Source: Pholiota molesta (Eukaryota > Basidiomycota > Agaricomycetes > Agaricales > Strophariaceae). Taken from it: 64,000 bases of DNA. The notes beneath the pieces are model-generated. The model saw nothing but the letters and a program-made list of their open reading frames with translations, was not told where the DNA came from and made no database searches. The stretch is from contig JACGCK010000040.1 in the NCBI GenBank assembly GCA_014925825.1, forward strand, positions 186,001 to 250,000, in the 5' to 3' direction. The translations under genes and the position numbers were made by a program. Shown piece by piece: positions 33,225 to 45,986 of the stretch (positions are counted from its first letter, which is position 1; each line of letters opens with the position of its first letter).

Positions 33225-33773
33225 GGTGGGGTGCAGCAAAGCCCCGCGCATGCCCTGCGCCGCCGTCGAGAGCGTTGGTGGGAAGGGTGGTGATAGTAGC
33301 ACGCCAAGCTTCGAACGGTGTTTGGCAGAACCTTGGCAAACCGCCCGTCCGCGTCAGGTACACACGCTACCACGCTCCTCGTCTCCTCCATAACTCCCAC
33401 AATTTATTTTTATTGCGTATGTAGGTCGATGACCAGCTGCGCATGGGAATCAGGCTGGTTTATTCTAATTTCCAGTTGCCTACGTGTTCAATGGAGTTCG
33501 CCGTCATCGCTAGCTCCAGAGCTTGTATACTTGTCCCGGACGGCCCGTCGAAGCGTCAAGCCAACGTCTAATCAAACCCAGCCGCAATGCAGGTGGAAGA
33601 CAGTTATCAAGACTTCTGCCACCGAATCGAGAAGAATGATCACGCGAAATCGTACTTCGATGCCACAAGGAAGAAGGAGTGATTGCATAACTGACGGTCT
33701 GTTTAAAATTGGGGTGCACATGAAGGGATTAATGCTCCCACACAGCATATTTTTATCAATGGGAGCAATCCAG

Positions 33774-34620
33774 TGCGGTCATCGCCAAAAGCTTGACGAG
33801 CCTGAGCATTTCTCGGGCAGGAAACACACCCACTACAGTGTTCATAGCTAAAAGGACGGGGAAATTTCACAACCGATCAACTTTGTAACGAAAATCTTAG
33901 GAATCAGAGGCTTAACATATGGATAGTGAATCGAGTTTGGGAGATTACTTACATGCTAACAATTACTTGCATAACACGATTAATACTGCAGAGGGCTGAT
34001 TGCATAACTTCTTGAGCAGGACAGGCACACCGCTATAGAGTGAATAGCGAAAAGGACACGGAAGCATCACAGGGCACAACCGATCGAGGCTGTAACGAGA
34101 GAGTTAGGAAGCAACCAATGATGGCTTGGGTGCTTTTTCAGGTCGACAGGCTAGACACATAGATAGTAAATTGACTTTGGGAGATTACTTACATACCAAC
34201 AATCACCTGCATAGCACGATTGACACTGCAGAGGGCGGAGTTCATACTATCCACAGCCAGCGTTATCGGTCGTTATGGTGTTCAGTATCGCGGAAGGTCG
34301 TGAATGGGAACTTGCTGGAGTGGTCATTGCCAAAAGCTTGTCGAGCCTGAGCATTTCTCGAGCGGGAAAAGCACACCGCACTAATTTGTTCATAGCGAAA
34401 AGGACATGGAAATTTCACAACAGATCAAGACTGTAATGGAAATCTTGAGAAGCATCTTCAGGTCGAGGCTAAACATATAGATAGTGAATTGACTTTGATT
34501 ACTTACATGCTAATGATTAATTGCATAACACGATTGATACTGCAGAGGGCGGATTTCATACCATCAACAACCAGCGTTATCGGTCGTTCTGGTGTGCAGC
34601 ATTGCGAAGGCTCGTGTGCA
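33774..34620. repeat. Three imperfect tandem units of about 240-310 bp
   Basis: Each unit contains, in order, a CATAGCGAAAAGGAC-like string, a TTCACAACCGATC-like string, TAGATAGTGAATTGACTTT, GATTACTTACATGCTAA, TTGCATAACACGATT and ACTGCAGAGGGCGGA. Units start near 33774, 34016 and 34317. Units 1 and 3 both begin GGTCATYGCCAAAAGCTTG. The array fills the space between the membrane protein and the coatomer gene and has no recognised product. Confidence 0.75.
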
Positions 34621-34730
34621 AGTTGCGGAAGGAGGAGGCCCGCAAGACCCAGATTTACAGCAAAGGAACAGAATTGATTAAAAAACGCGAAAGAAAATAC
34701 GACACCACAGGGTACGATCCATCCAAGTAA
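34605..34730 (+). other. Possible 3' exon of a small unrecognised gene
   Basis: The frame reads a basic, helical end (RRLVCKLRKEEARKTQIYSK then KKRERKYDTTGYDPSK) and a stop just before the convergent coatomer gene end. Its composition looks protein-like, but no upstream exon could be joined and the preceding sequence is the repeat array. It may be a relic. Confidence 0.25.
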
Positions 34731-34746
34731 GAACAAAGCAAAGCAT

Positions 34747-37700
34747 TTACGACGCATCTACAAGGACACTCTGCGCTATCAAAACATCGCCCGTTAGCAC
34801 TGAACCTATCACACACGCGCAGGCGGACATGGACTCACACGACGAGAGCAGCGCCTCCTCCCTGGCCAGCGCCTCTTCCCAGCCCTCCTCGAACAGCTCT
34901 GGCTGCGTCGAAGGGTCGGCGATCGTAGCTGCGATCTTCGCCCGCTTTTTGTCGGTCAGGTCGGATTTCCATGCCGACACGACAGCCGGGGCTCGACTGT
35001 AGACATGGTTAGATTAGATGGGGCACGAAGGAAAGGGACACAGACCTAGGAGCGTATGTGCGCGCGAAGAGCGCCGCCTCGGGCGTCCGCTGCGTCTTCT
35101 GCAGCAGGTCCACGCACGCACCCGCGTCGCCCAGCTGCAGCGTGATCGCAAACGCCAAGTTGTTCTGGCCCTTCTCCGCTACACAAGCCAAACCACCACG
35201 TCAGTCCCATACACAAATACAGGGAACACGCCACACGTACCTGCCTTCGCCGCAAGCGCGGCCAGCCCGGCCCTGTCCCCGATCGCCAGGAGGAGGAGCA
35301 TCAGCGCGCTGAGGTCGCCCGCCTTGTCGAAGCTCTCGCGCGCGAGGTCGAAGCGCCACACCGTCAGCGCGCGGTCGCCGAGCGCTTTCCACTTCACCTC
35401 GGACTCGTTCTCGGGCACGGTGCGCGCGATCTCGACGGCGACGTCCAGGTCATCCAAGGAGAGCGCGAGGTCGAACTTGTGGTCTGGGTCGGTCGTCACT
35501 TCGATCGCGAGCTCCTTCAAATCTGCACAGGGAAAGAAGCTGGGTTAGATGCGATGTTCTTTGTACTGTATAGAGTATAGATGCAGACCTCGTCCTTCCA
35601 AGAATCGGGCGACCTTGTTGAGTTGATCCTTCGGTAGCGTGGGCAGGATCTCGGCGGCGGCTTCCATCTCGCCCCTGAGGATGGCTGTTTGGTACTCGAC
35701 GACATTGAGAGAAAGTGAGTAGCCGTAGATGTGCAACTCCTTGTCGGCCAGGTATACGCGGTTGTGAGCTGGGATGTAGCCCAATAGGTATAGTGCTCTG
35801 GAGAGAAGAAGACGAATGGGTAAGAACGAAATATTCCTGACGAAGAGACGGGTAGGCGCACGTGTCAAAGGGACTGATGGTATATGATTCAGTGCCAACG
35901 AAGTAGCACAGTCGGTTGGTGGCGGTGGTGTAGATGAAGCAGTCTCCAACCCATTTGGCTGACTTGACGCTGAAAAATAATGATCTCAGCACAGTGATAT
36001 CCTGCAGCATGATAGCGCTACGCACCTTTCTGAAACGTCAGCAATGACTTCAAAAGCCTCCTCCACGCCCTCATCCGTGATCTCAGTGCCCTCTTCAAGT
36101 TTGGCGTTATACGCATCTCTATCGAACCGCAGAATATAGAACGAATCTTCGGACGCGATGGCCACCAGCGAGCCCGTGCCCGACCAGAACACATTCTTCG
36201 CATCGACGTCGATCCGCCTGACGATCTCGCCGGTCTCCCAGTCCCAGAACATGACGAAGCCATTGCCGCGCGCACCGAGCAGCGTCCCGCCGTACAAGCC
36301 CTCGACCGACCAGCTGCCCGCACCCTTCATGCCGACGCCCGCGCGCTCCTTGAAGTTCTTGTACACCTTGAGCTTGACCTTGTTCTCGAGCACCGCGTAC
36401 GTATTCGAGTCCGGCGCCCACGCGAACGAGATCCCGTTTCCGAAGCTCTTGTTCCGCCACGCCAGCGCGGTGTACGTGATGTACTCGCCGTCGCCGACGA
36501 CGGTCACGAAGCGGCCGTTCGGCGAGTGGATCAGCGACGTCGCGAAGATCTCGGTCGACCCGATCTCCTTCGTGGACAGCTGGATGCGCGTGCCGTCCGT
36601 GAACGCCGCGCCGGGCGTGTCGTCGCTCGCCACGGACACGGTCTGCAGGTTCCCGGAGAGCACGTCGTGGTTGCGCGTGTAGATGAGCTTCCCGGACGGG
36701 TCCATGCTCAGCGTGGGCTCGTCGCGCCCGAGCTTGATGACGACCACGCCCTCGTCGAACCCGACGGCGACCTCGTTGGCGTCTTTTCGGAGCGCGACGC
36801 ACCATGCGCGCTCCAGGGCGTAGCTCAGTGTGTTCTCGACGCGGTACGTGCCGCTGTTCCAGATCTTCACTGTGCCGTCTTCGGACCCGCTGATGATGAT
36901 GGGCAGATTTGGGTGGAAGACGGCGAAGGAGACGTTGTTCGTGTGGCCTTCCATCGTCTGTACGCAGCTCTTGCTGAGGTAGTCCCAGACCTTCACAGTC
37001 TTGTCGTCGCCAGTGGTGACGAGATATGGCTTGTCCGCGCCAGGGTAGAAGTCGACGTAGTTGACGCCCTTGTCGTGGGCCTCCATCGTGAAGTTGGCCT
37101 GCGAAGATCCCAATGACCACATTTTGACGGTACGGTCGAGACATGCGGACACAAAAGTGTTGGCGTCTTTCGGGTTGAAGGCGAGGTTCATGATGTAGTG
37201 TGTATGTCCTTCATAAGTCTGCGCGATGTGATGTTAGTACTTGGGTATTCATAGTGACATATAGCTATGGTCAAAACGCTAGGCCACCTCAAACTTCTCC
37301 TTCAAGTGGCACGGCGAAGTGGGGCAGAGCAGATTCGCCACGCAAATAGGGTGATAAATCACTAGAATTCTGCCTGAAATCTGGCAAGGGATGTAGCTTG
37401 AATGCAGCCTCGTACACGGCGAATGAGAAGGCGGCCTGCGCCATGCCGCCAAACTTCATCCAAATTGCGATCCCACACCGCCACTTGAGCGAAAAGCTCT
37501 AGCGGTCTAGCGTTTTGACAATAGCTGGAACGGGATACGTACCTGGATGTTCTTCCATCCCTTGTCCCAATCCCAAGCCTTGATCGTCATGTCATCACAT
37601 CCGGTCAGAACGATACTCGCCGTGGGGTGGACAGTGAGGCATCGAATGTAGTCCGGATGCGCTTCGAACGCAGCGACCTTTTCGTGGGTGTTGTAGTTGA

Positions 37701-37994
37701 ATACCCGCAGCTGGAAGTCGTCGGAGCCAGCGACGAACCAGTTCTTGCGCGCGATGAACTTGACACACCGCACAGGGACCTCGGCAACTTCGAAGGTCTT
37801 GACGATGGCGCCCGTCTCGTGGTTGTAGATGTTGACGGTTCCGTTGTACAGACCGGTCAGGAGCCACGGCTCCGTTGGGTGGAAGTCGACACCTTTGACG
37901 CGGTCTGACCGGGAGAAGAGCTTTTTCTGCGCGGGTATTGATTATTGAAACGAATGCTGATAGTTGGGGGACGTACATTGACTTCGAAGAGCAT
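34747..37994 (-). CDS. SEC27: Coatomer subunit beta-prime (COPI)
   Basis: Cargo-binding subunit of the COPI coat for Golgi-to-ER transport. Nine exons (37994-37977, 37926-37543, 37218-36026, 35969-35862, 35797-35589, 35522-35241, 35178-35046, 34996-34839, 34775-34747) join exactly in frame to 837 residues. After MLFEVN the first seven-blade WD40 propeller runs to about residue 300 (KKLFSRSDRVKGVDFHPTEP, AGSDDFQLRVFNYNTHEKV, GCDDMTIKAWDWDKGW, TGDDKTVKVWDYLSKSC, GSEDGTVKIWNSGTYRVENT). A second propeller and the alpha-solenoid follow (VEYQTAILRG, LARESFDKAGDLSALMLLLL). It is slightly shorter than yeast or human orthologues, lacking their long acidic tail. The second intron holds a small transposon-like insert. 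It is divergent from the chitin synthase gene, with 642 bp between starts. Confidence 0.95.
37268..37521. mobile_element. MITE-like element inside intron 2 of the coatomer gene
   Basis: Ends TGGTCAAAACGCTAGGCC (37268 on) and GGTCTAGCGTTTTGACAA (to 37521) are inverted repeats with two mismatches, and both are flanked by TA (37266-37267, 37522-37523). Removing 254 bp plus one TA reduces the 324 bp intron to 68 bp, a normal size here, and restores a palindromic AGCTAGCT empty site. No coding frame inside. Confidence 0.8.
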
Positions 37995-38147
37995 GTTGTG
38001 CGGTGCTCGTCGTGGCTGACGACGTGGTCAATATGCAATAATAAATTTAGGATAAGTCACAAATACCTGATCTGTTACCATAATAATCCTGTAACACCAA
38101 GTTATTTGACTACGTAATTCGAGCGGCGTGGCACGCCGGGCACTGCT

Positions 38148-38452
38148 CAATTTACAGCGTTGAATGGGATTGTACGGCTACGAGGCAGAAAATACAACGG
38201 AATTCATTTGTAAAGTTTTCGCAAGCTTTCCAAAGACTTGTAACTCTCAAATTCCTCGCGTAAGATTCCAGCTCAACAAACCCTTGTAATGATCACTTGC
38301 ATTCTAATGGATTCTATTGTAGAACTGCCCTGCAAACATCAGAAGTGTTCCGAGCATTTTATGGTGTTTGACCTTTGTATGGGATCTTAGCAGAGCGCAT
38401 AGGATTCCTTCACCTAGTGTAAGTAGACGGCGCTTTTTTGGCGAAGCTCACA
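38148..38452. repeat. Dispersed about 320 bp repeat, copy 2 (upstream of chitin synthase)
   Basis: Direct-orientation partner of 16697-17018, roughly 85-90 percent alike by eye in aligned blocks. It lies within the coatomer / chitin synthase divergent promoter region, ending about 185 bp before the chitin synthase ATG. Confidence 0.85.
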
Positions 38453-38636
38453 ATTGGCTTGCTGCCGCGCCGTGCCGCGCAAATAATACTTTAGGTAATA
38501 GCTGCTAAGTATTAGCGGGAGGGGTTCCCCGCCAGTGTGCCCCACTTTGTTCTCATCATCGTTTGCTCCTCGTTTCCTTTTCTTCCCCCCGCGTCGTTGT
38601 CGACGGCGACAACGTTCGTTCTTTTACTCCCTTCTC

Positions 38637-41600
38637 ATGGCTTCGAACCAAAATACCCAGGCCATCGCCTCGGGTGACCTGGTTGACCTCGTATCGTCAT
38701 CTGGGTCAGCAACGATCTACCCGTCTGACGACACCATCCTCTCCGTCCTCCAAGCTCGCTTTCGTGCCGACCTCCCGTACACTCGCATCGGCGCCGCAAA
38801 TCTCATCTGCATAAACCCCTACAAGACCCTCGCCAATGTCAATGATGTCAGTGCGAAGGACTATGAGGAGCAGTCGTACAGGGACACCAGTCTGCCCATG
38901 GTCGACTCGCCGAGACCACTGCAGCCACATTTATACGATCTCGCGGCAAAAGCATACCTGCTAATGCAGCGGAGGGGCGAGTCGCAGAGTGTCATTGCGA
39001 GGTCAGCCTTCCCATAAATTTCCGTCGGCATTTTCTAACACCGAGCAGAGGTATCACTGGCTCCGGAAAGTCCTCCAGTTTGCGCCTCTTCTTGAATCAG
39101 GTCATTCGACTATCGACACGCACGAAGAAAGAAGTCAAGCTCGGGGAGCAGGTCAAGGCTCTCTCCACAGTCCTCGACTCGTTCGGCAATGCAAAAACTC
39201 TCATGAATCCCAATGCCTCTCGACACGGACGGTATCTTGAACTGCATTTCAATGAACAAGGCAGCCTCAACGGAGCGAAAGTCCTCACCTTTGGCTTAGA
39301 CAAGGGCCGTCTTAACAGGCTAACGCACGAAGAGCGGACCTATCACGTTTTCTACCAATTTCTTTCCGGGTCAACGGCAGCAGAACGCGACATGTTCAAT
39401 CTCGAAGACATGTCGGACTACGCCCTCCTTGCAACATCAGGGTGTTACCGTCTTCCGTCGGGCCCCTTCAGCGACGATGCCATTGGGATGACTGAGCTGC
39501 GCGCGGCCATGCGCACCCTCGGCTTCAAGCTCAAACACATGACGTCTATTTTTAGCCTTGTCGTTGCCATCCTCCTTCTCGGCAACATTGAGTTCGCGGA
39601 GGGCGATGCTCATGACGTCTCCGCCAGCATCAGCAATCCTCATGTCCTCGATCAAGCAGCGAGGTTGTTGGGCGTGCCAGCCGAAGATCTCAGTCAAATC
39701 CTCACGAACAAGACCAGCTACGTCCGAAAGGAGCTCTTTACCGTTCTCCTGAATGCTGAACAGAGTTCGCGGCAACGGGACCAGTGCGTGCGCGATCTAT
39801 ATGCGATTCTCTTCGCGTGGGTCGTTGAGACGTGCAATCATCGTTTGGCACCAAGCCTGAAGGATGTCCCCCAAATCATCCTTTTCGACCAGCCTGGATT
39901 CCAGACACGCGGTCCTGCGGGCACAACATCCATGTCCCTTTCCGGCACCCAGCCCCTTATTTCAGCATACGGCCAGAACGGCTTCGAGGAGTTCAACATC
40001 AACTTTGCTGACGAGCTTTTGCATTCCTACATTCTTCGGAACACATTCGAAAATAGCGTGGGATTCAACGCCCAAGTTACGAATGACGGTCTTACATTGC
40101 CGAACGTGTCGACGATGGATAACGGAGCGTGCATCGAGCTGCTGCGGGGCGCCCAACTTAGCGAGAGGTCCCAAAAGAAGCCCGGTGGTCTTCTTGGTAT
40201 CATCAACAAGGCGTGCTCCTCTTACAAATCTGGCAAGAGCGGCGATGGTAGGGATGACGAGCTGCTTCAGGATCTGTCTTCCAAATTTGGGGTCCATTCT
40301 TCGTTCGCCACTAGCCCCGGAACGGGCACTGCCGCCGACCGCCGTCAGTTTGGTATCAACCACTACGCAGGCACCGCCCAATACGATGCCACCAGCTTCA
40401 TCGAGAAGGACGCCGACCTGCTCGACTCGGCCTTCGTGTCGCTCCTGCGCAACTCGTCCGAGCAGTTCGTGTCGAAACTTCTTTCCGGCCCCAGTCTCGC
40501 AGCGGAGAAGCATAGCAAGGACGAAACCATCATTGTGCAGGCGCAGGTCTCCTCGCGGCCTCTCAGGCAGCCTAGCCTCCCTGCAGAGGGAGACGAGCAC
40601 CCCAAACTAGACCCCACCAAGACCTACCCGGTCACCGCCCAGATCAACTTCACCCTCTCCGAGCTCTTCGCCTCGCTCGAGCGCACGAAGCTCTGGACGG
40701 TCTCCTGCATCCGTCCAAACGACTCCGGCTCGCCGAACTCGTTCGACAAGCGCCGCGTCAAGGCGCAGATCCGCAGCCTGCTCCTGCCGGATCTGGTCTC
40801 GCGCAAGAGCACCGAGTTCGTCGCGGACTACGAGATTGCCGCGTTCTGCGACAAGTACGTGCCGACGATGCGCGGGAGCGAGGAGGAGCGCGTCATCCAG
40901 TGCGCGCGGGCGCATGGATGGCGCGAGGGCGTGGACTATCTGTGCGGCCACCAGATGATCTGGCTCGGGTATGCTGCGTGGAAGACGGTCGAGGACACGC
41001 TGCGCGCGCAGGAGAAGCCCTTGAGCGGAGGGTCGAGGGAGGGCGAGGATGATGGTGATGTGGACGACAACACGGACTTTACGCACGGCAATGAGGCTCT
41101 GGCACCACCGTCGCTCGGCGGATACTACGGAGACAGCGCGGACAATCTACTCCTTAACAGGACAGGGGCTGATGGGTCGAGATATCAGGACGCAAATGCA
41201 CATTATGGCAGCGGCGGGCTGAGAACGCCCAATACTCCTTATGGCGGCAAAGGCTTTTCGGATAACGAGGACGCTTGGGGCTCGGATTACGACAAGAAGG
41301 GTGGCGGCAGTCCGGAAGTGTTGCCATACAGCTCTAGTGGCGGCGGAGGAGGCGGAGGCGCGAAGGAACTGGGTGCAGGGATGGTCGTCAAGGACGCGCC
41401 GAACGCCGTCGAGGAGCTCCCAACGACGTCGGCGCGGAAGTGGTGGCTCCGTCTGGTCTGGCTCACAACATGGCCGGTACCGAGCTTCCTCCTGCGCGTC
41501 GTCGGCCGCATGAAGCGCCCGGACGTCCGCCTTGCCTGGCGCGAGAAGGTCACGATTTTCTGGCTCATCTTCCTCTTCAACGCGATCGTTATCTTCTATA

Positions 41601-44600
41601 TCATCGAGTTCGGCCGCCTTCTGTGCCCGAACTTCGACAAGGTCTGGTCCCTCAGCGAGCTCAATCAACATCAAGGCGACTCCGACTTCTGGGTTGGCGT
41701 CCAGGGCGTGGTGTACGACGTCTCGAATTTTATCCACGGCGATCACAGCGACGGTACTTTCCCGATCAAGAGCAATTCGCCGGACGTCCTCGAGGCCATG
41801 GCGGGGCAGGATCTGACCTATTGGTTCCCGCCCCCGCTCGTCCTGGGCTGCGATGGCCTTGTCACGGACAACCAACTCTCATTGACCCGACAAAATTGGA
41901 CGGACGTCGCGCCTCTCGCGCACCACGTCAGTGGGGCACTGCAGACTGTGAGCCCAGCATTGGAGCAGTCCGATTGGTACAGCGCGGTCTTCTTCCCGAA
42001 GATGAAGACGATGAGAAAAGGGCCTCTGGTGTATTCAAAGAAGGATATCGCGGCGCAGGCTGCTGATCCCAACATCAACAAGTTCGTCTTTTGTTTTTCT
42101 TTGCTAATGAGAGTGAGACGCTGAATTAAAATTTGCAGGATTTGGGCCGTTTACGACGGCCAGCTCTTTGATCTAACGGATTATGTCTATTCGGCTGGCC
42201 TTAACCAGAACTCGGGCGTTTTCAACTTCCTCAATGGCGATGTTGTCGATGTGTTCAAGCAGCGCGCAGGCCAGGATATTACAACAGCTCTCGGAGAAGT
42301 CTTCAACGCTATGAACGGGACGCTGCGCGCCCAGCATATGAACTGTCTGGAAAATGTGTTCCTCGCCGGTGGAGTCGACTTCAGAAAGACTGCGAGGTGT
42401 CAAGTGCAGAACTACTTGCTCATCATCATCTCGGGTATCTTGATGGCGTCTATTTTGATGAAATGTGCGTATTCTATCATCTCACTGAACTGAGCTCACT
42501 GACGGATGTTCATTTGTGTTCGATAGTCTTGGCTGCGCTTCAGCTTGGAACCAAGCGTTCGCCGGAATTGCAGGACAAGTTCGTTCTCTGTCAGGTACCT
42601 TGTTATACCGAAGGCGAGGATTCTCTCAGACGCACTATCGACTCTCTGGCTGCTCTGAACTACGACGACAAACGCAAGCTGATCTACATTATCTGCGATG
42701 GGAACATCATCGGAAGTGGGAATGACCGTACCACCCCGCGCATCGTCCTGGACATCCTCGGTGTAGACCCGAAGCTCGATCCTGAGCCTCTCTTATTCAA
42801 GTCCGTGGGCGAAGGGTCAAAAGCGCTCAACTATGGCAAGGTCTATTCCGGTTTGTACGAATTTGAAGGACACGTCGTTCCGTAAGTTTTACTGGCTCTA
42901 TTCAGCACCGACCCCGCTAATGTATGTGTCTCTGTTTAGCTATATGGTCATCGCGAAGGTCGGCAAGCCCACAGAGAGATCTAAGCCTGGCAATCGCGGA
43001 AAGCGAGATTCGCAGATCTTGTTACTTCATTACCTCAACCGAGTCCACTTCGATGCACCCATGTCGCCCTTGGAGTTGGAAATTTACCATCAAATGCGAA
43101 ACGTCATTGGTATCGATCCTGCCTTCTACGAGTATATCTTTACAATCGATGCCGACACGGTACGTTTTCACCAACTGCTAATCCAAGTGACGATGAGCTA
43201 AATATTCAATTCACATTAGACCGTCACTCCGGATTCGCTGAATCGCCTGGTAGCCACCACTGCGGACGACTCGAGCATTATTGGTGTCTGCGGCGAAACG
43301 AAACTCACCAACGAGGAAGGCTCCTGGTGGACAATGATCCAAGTCTACGAGTACTACATTTCACATCATCTGTCCAAGGCATTCGAAAGCTTGTTTGGAT
43401 CAGTTACCTGTTTGCCCGGTTGTTTCACTCTTTATCGAATTCGTACCGCGGACAAAGGACGTCCTATCATCATATCCAATCGCATTATCGAGGAATACGC
43501 GGAGCCCAATGTTGATACTCTCCACAAGAAGAATCTTTTCTCCCTTGGTGAAGATCGATTCTTGACGACTCTTCTGATGAAGCATTTCCCAACTTTCAAA
43601 ACCAAGTTCTGTCCCGATGCTATTGCGCATACCATGGCTCCAGAATCATGGCGCGTTTTATTCTCGCAACGTCGTCGCTGGATTAACTCTACGGTGCACA
43701 ACTTGCTGGAGCTTGTCATCCTCCCGGAGTTGTTCGGGTTCTGTTGTTTCTCGATGCGCTTCTTCGTCATGATTGATCTCGTTGGAACTATGGTCCGTGA
43801 TGATTTTCTTGATGATGACATTGCCTAACAGTACCCTATTTCACAGATCCTTCCCGCTACCTGCGTATATGTGAGTGACGCTCGTTGTATTCATATCCCT
43901 CTCTCTGCCTACTGAGGTCAATATTTCTAGCTGGTTTACTTGGTCGTCGTGGTTGCTACAAAACAAGCGGCGCTGCCCACCATCGCTCTCGTCATGTTAG
44001 CAGTTTCATACGGTTTGCAGGTTTGTGGATCCCATATTTACTAAGCGTGTGTCGACGTTGATTATTGGTCTAGGCTCTCATCTTCTTGATCAAGCGGGAG
44101 TTCATGCTTGTTGGATGGATGGTGGTATATATTCTCTCGTATGTTGAATCTCATCTATGAGAACCATCAAAATCTAACATGCCGTATTTAGATATCCTGT
44201 GTACAGTTTCTTCCTCCCGGTCTATTCGTTCTGGTGTATGGACGAGTTCAGTTGGGGTAATACCCGTGTCGTCATTGGCGAAGGAAAAGAAAAGAAGGTC
44301 ATCAATAACGAAGATGAGAAGTTCGACGAGTCCATGATTCCATTGAAGAAGTTCAGTGGTACGTCACTTTCCGTCTTACTTTCTGCGTCGAATACCCCTG
44401 ATCATTTGTCTCCCAGAATATGAAGCGGAGGCTTGGGAAACTGGAACGCGCCACTCAGATGAAACCGGATACGAAAGCAAAGCTCATTCCCGATCGCAGG
44501 CTCAGCATTCTCAAGGATCGCCACACACCTACAACCAGGCTTCACAATCGGGTGACTATTACCGCGATACGAACATCATGCACAATAACAGCTCCAATCC

Positions 44601-45201
44601 TAATCTTCGTTTGGGCGGTAGCCAGCTGTCGCACAGCAACATCTCGCATCACGGCGCCGTCCAACCTCAACTTCCCTTCATGCCTTTCGGCGGTGGCCCA
44701 GGCTCCGTCGCCGGTTCTGACTACGGCCACGGCATGGGTATGCAGATGATGCCGCAGCTAGGCTACCAGAACACTGGGAGCATGTTCGGAATGATGCCTC
44801 CGAATGTGGGCATGATGTCGAACATGAACATGTTCAGCGGAGGTAGCAATCACGGATCACAATACGGCACCATCCCTCCTTCCATAGGCGGAGGCCAACG
44901 GCCCATGTCGACATTCTCGTTGGCGACGACCGTCAATCCGTTTGCTGGCCCTAGCATGAACCCGAACCCTTCTGATGACGAGCTGTTCAACGCCCTTCGC
45001 GGTTATCTAAGCACACAGGATTTAATGACAGTAACCAAAAAGTGAGTTCTTACCTTCATTCATCCTTAGTTTGTTTTTCGCTGACATTCGCTCTGCAGAA
45101 CGGCTCGAGAGGCGATCATGGGCAAATTCCCGAAAGCAGATCTCGCTTCCCGAAAGGACTTTTTGAATCAATCAATCGACAAAATCCTCTCCGAAACCTA
45201 G
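38637..45201 (+). CDS. Chitin synthase with N-terminal myosin motor-like domain (division 2, class V/VII type)
   Basis: Makes wall chitin from UDP-GlcNAc at hyphal tips and septa. Twelve exons (38637-39001, 39049-42081, 42139-42464, 42527-42881, 42940-43159, 43220-43792, 43847-43870, 43931-44020, 44074-44138, 44192-44358, 44417-45041, 45099-45201) join in frame to 1981 residues. Domains: myosin head (P-loop GITGSGKS at about 123-130, switch I-like NPNASRHGR, but switch II reads DQPGFQ), Gly/Ser-rich linker, membrane helices ([19 protein letters not shown]), a cytochrome b5-like segment ([14 protein letters not shown]), and the chitin synthase domain with IDADT, GEDRF (EDR about 1544-1546) and QRRRW (about 1583-1587). 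Membrane helices, a Met/Gly/Asn-rich stretch and a DEK_C-like end ([18 protein letters not shown]) follow. All catalytic motifs are present; motor activity is doubtful. Confidence 0.95.
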
Positions 45202-45986
45202 ACATTTTCTTGCTCGTTTTTCTTTTTGCACATTCCTCACGCCCTTTTCCCTCATGAAGACCATAAGACACTAAGGACCACTATATCGGACATTAATACA
45301 CGTTTCATAAATTTTAGTAGCTATCATTCTTCCTTCCTACCCTTCTTCGCTCGCTTTTTGGTTATCGGTTACCACTTGCATGGACCCCTTTCATCGTACA
45401 TAATATGTAAGTCAGTAGTGTTCTCGATGGACTCTCCGTGGTGGATATACGCTCTTTTTCAAGCACTACTAGTATAGACAATTTACAGGGATGGTTTATG
45501 ACGATTACAGCCTCTACTTCGTATAGTATATTAGTATTATACTGAGCTGCAATTATGGATCGAGGAAACCCTTCGAAGTTCTCGTCTACTCTTCGTTAAA
45601 GTATCTACGTGTATCAAATCAGGCAAGGAAATTCTATATAAGGGTCTTTACTCTTCAATCAGGTAAGTATTCAGGCAGATTCAGTCACAACTCAAGGTAT
45701 TTTCTTACGTGTTCTTGTTAACGTTACTTAGACATTGAATATGATCAAAATATGGTCGTTTATCTGAAGAAATATTGAGTTAACCTACATCGCCAGTCCT
45801 TCAACCATTTCAAACCACACGTAAAATTTCGAAAATCTCACTGCAACGAACGCAAAGGATAACGATTAAAATTATCAATTAAGTATGTACTAGTGATGAA
45901 CGGTTGCAGCCAAAAGTTCACGTCGAACCCATTTTCCACTCAATGCATCCATCAGGTTTCTCCAAGCCGCGAACGAGGCCGACAAC
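45202..45986. other. Intergenic interval
   Basis: The shared 3' flank of chitin synthase and hydrophobin 2 (convergent); nothing else seen. Confidence 0.5.

Noticed and set aside
36119..37144. Long alternative frame antisense and in-sense to the coatomer gene
   Set aside because: A shadow of the GC-rich coatomer exon; arginine-rich and without motifs.
38110..38490. GC-rich near-palindromes (GCGGCGTGGCACGCCG and CCGCGCCGTGCCGCGC) as terminal repeats of repeat copy 2
   Set aside because: They do not align well as inverted repeats and are absent around copy 1.
39864..40610. Second-frame reading of 248 codons in the chitin synthase exon
   Set aside because: Ser/Pro/Arg-rich shadow of the real frame created by codon bias.
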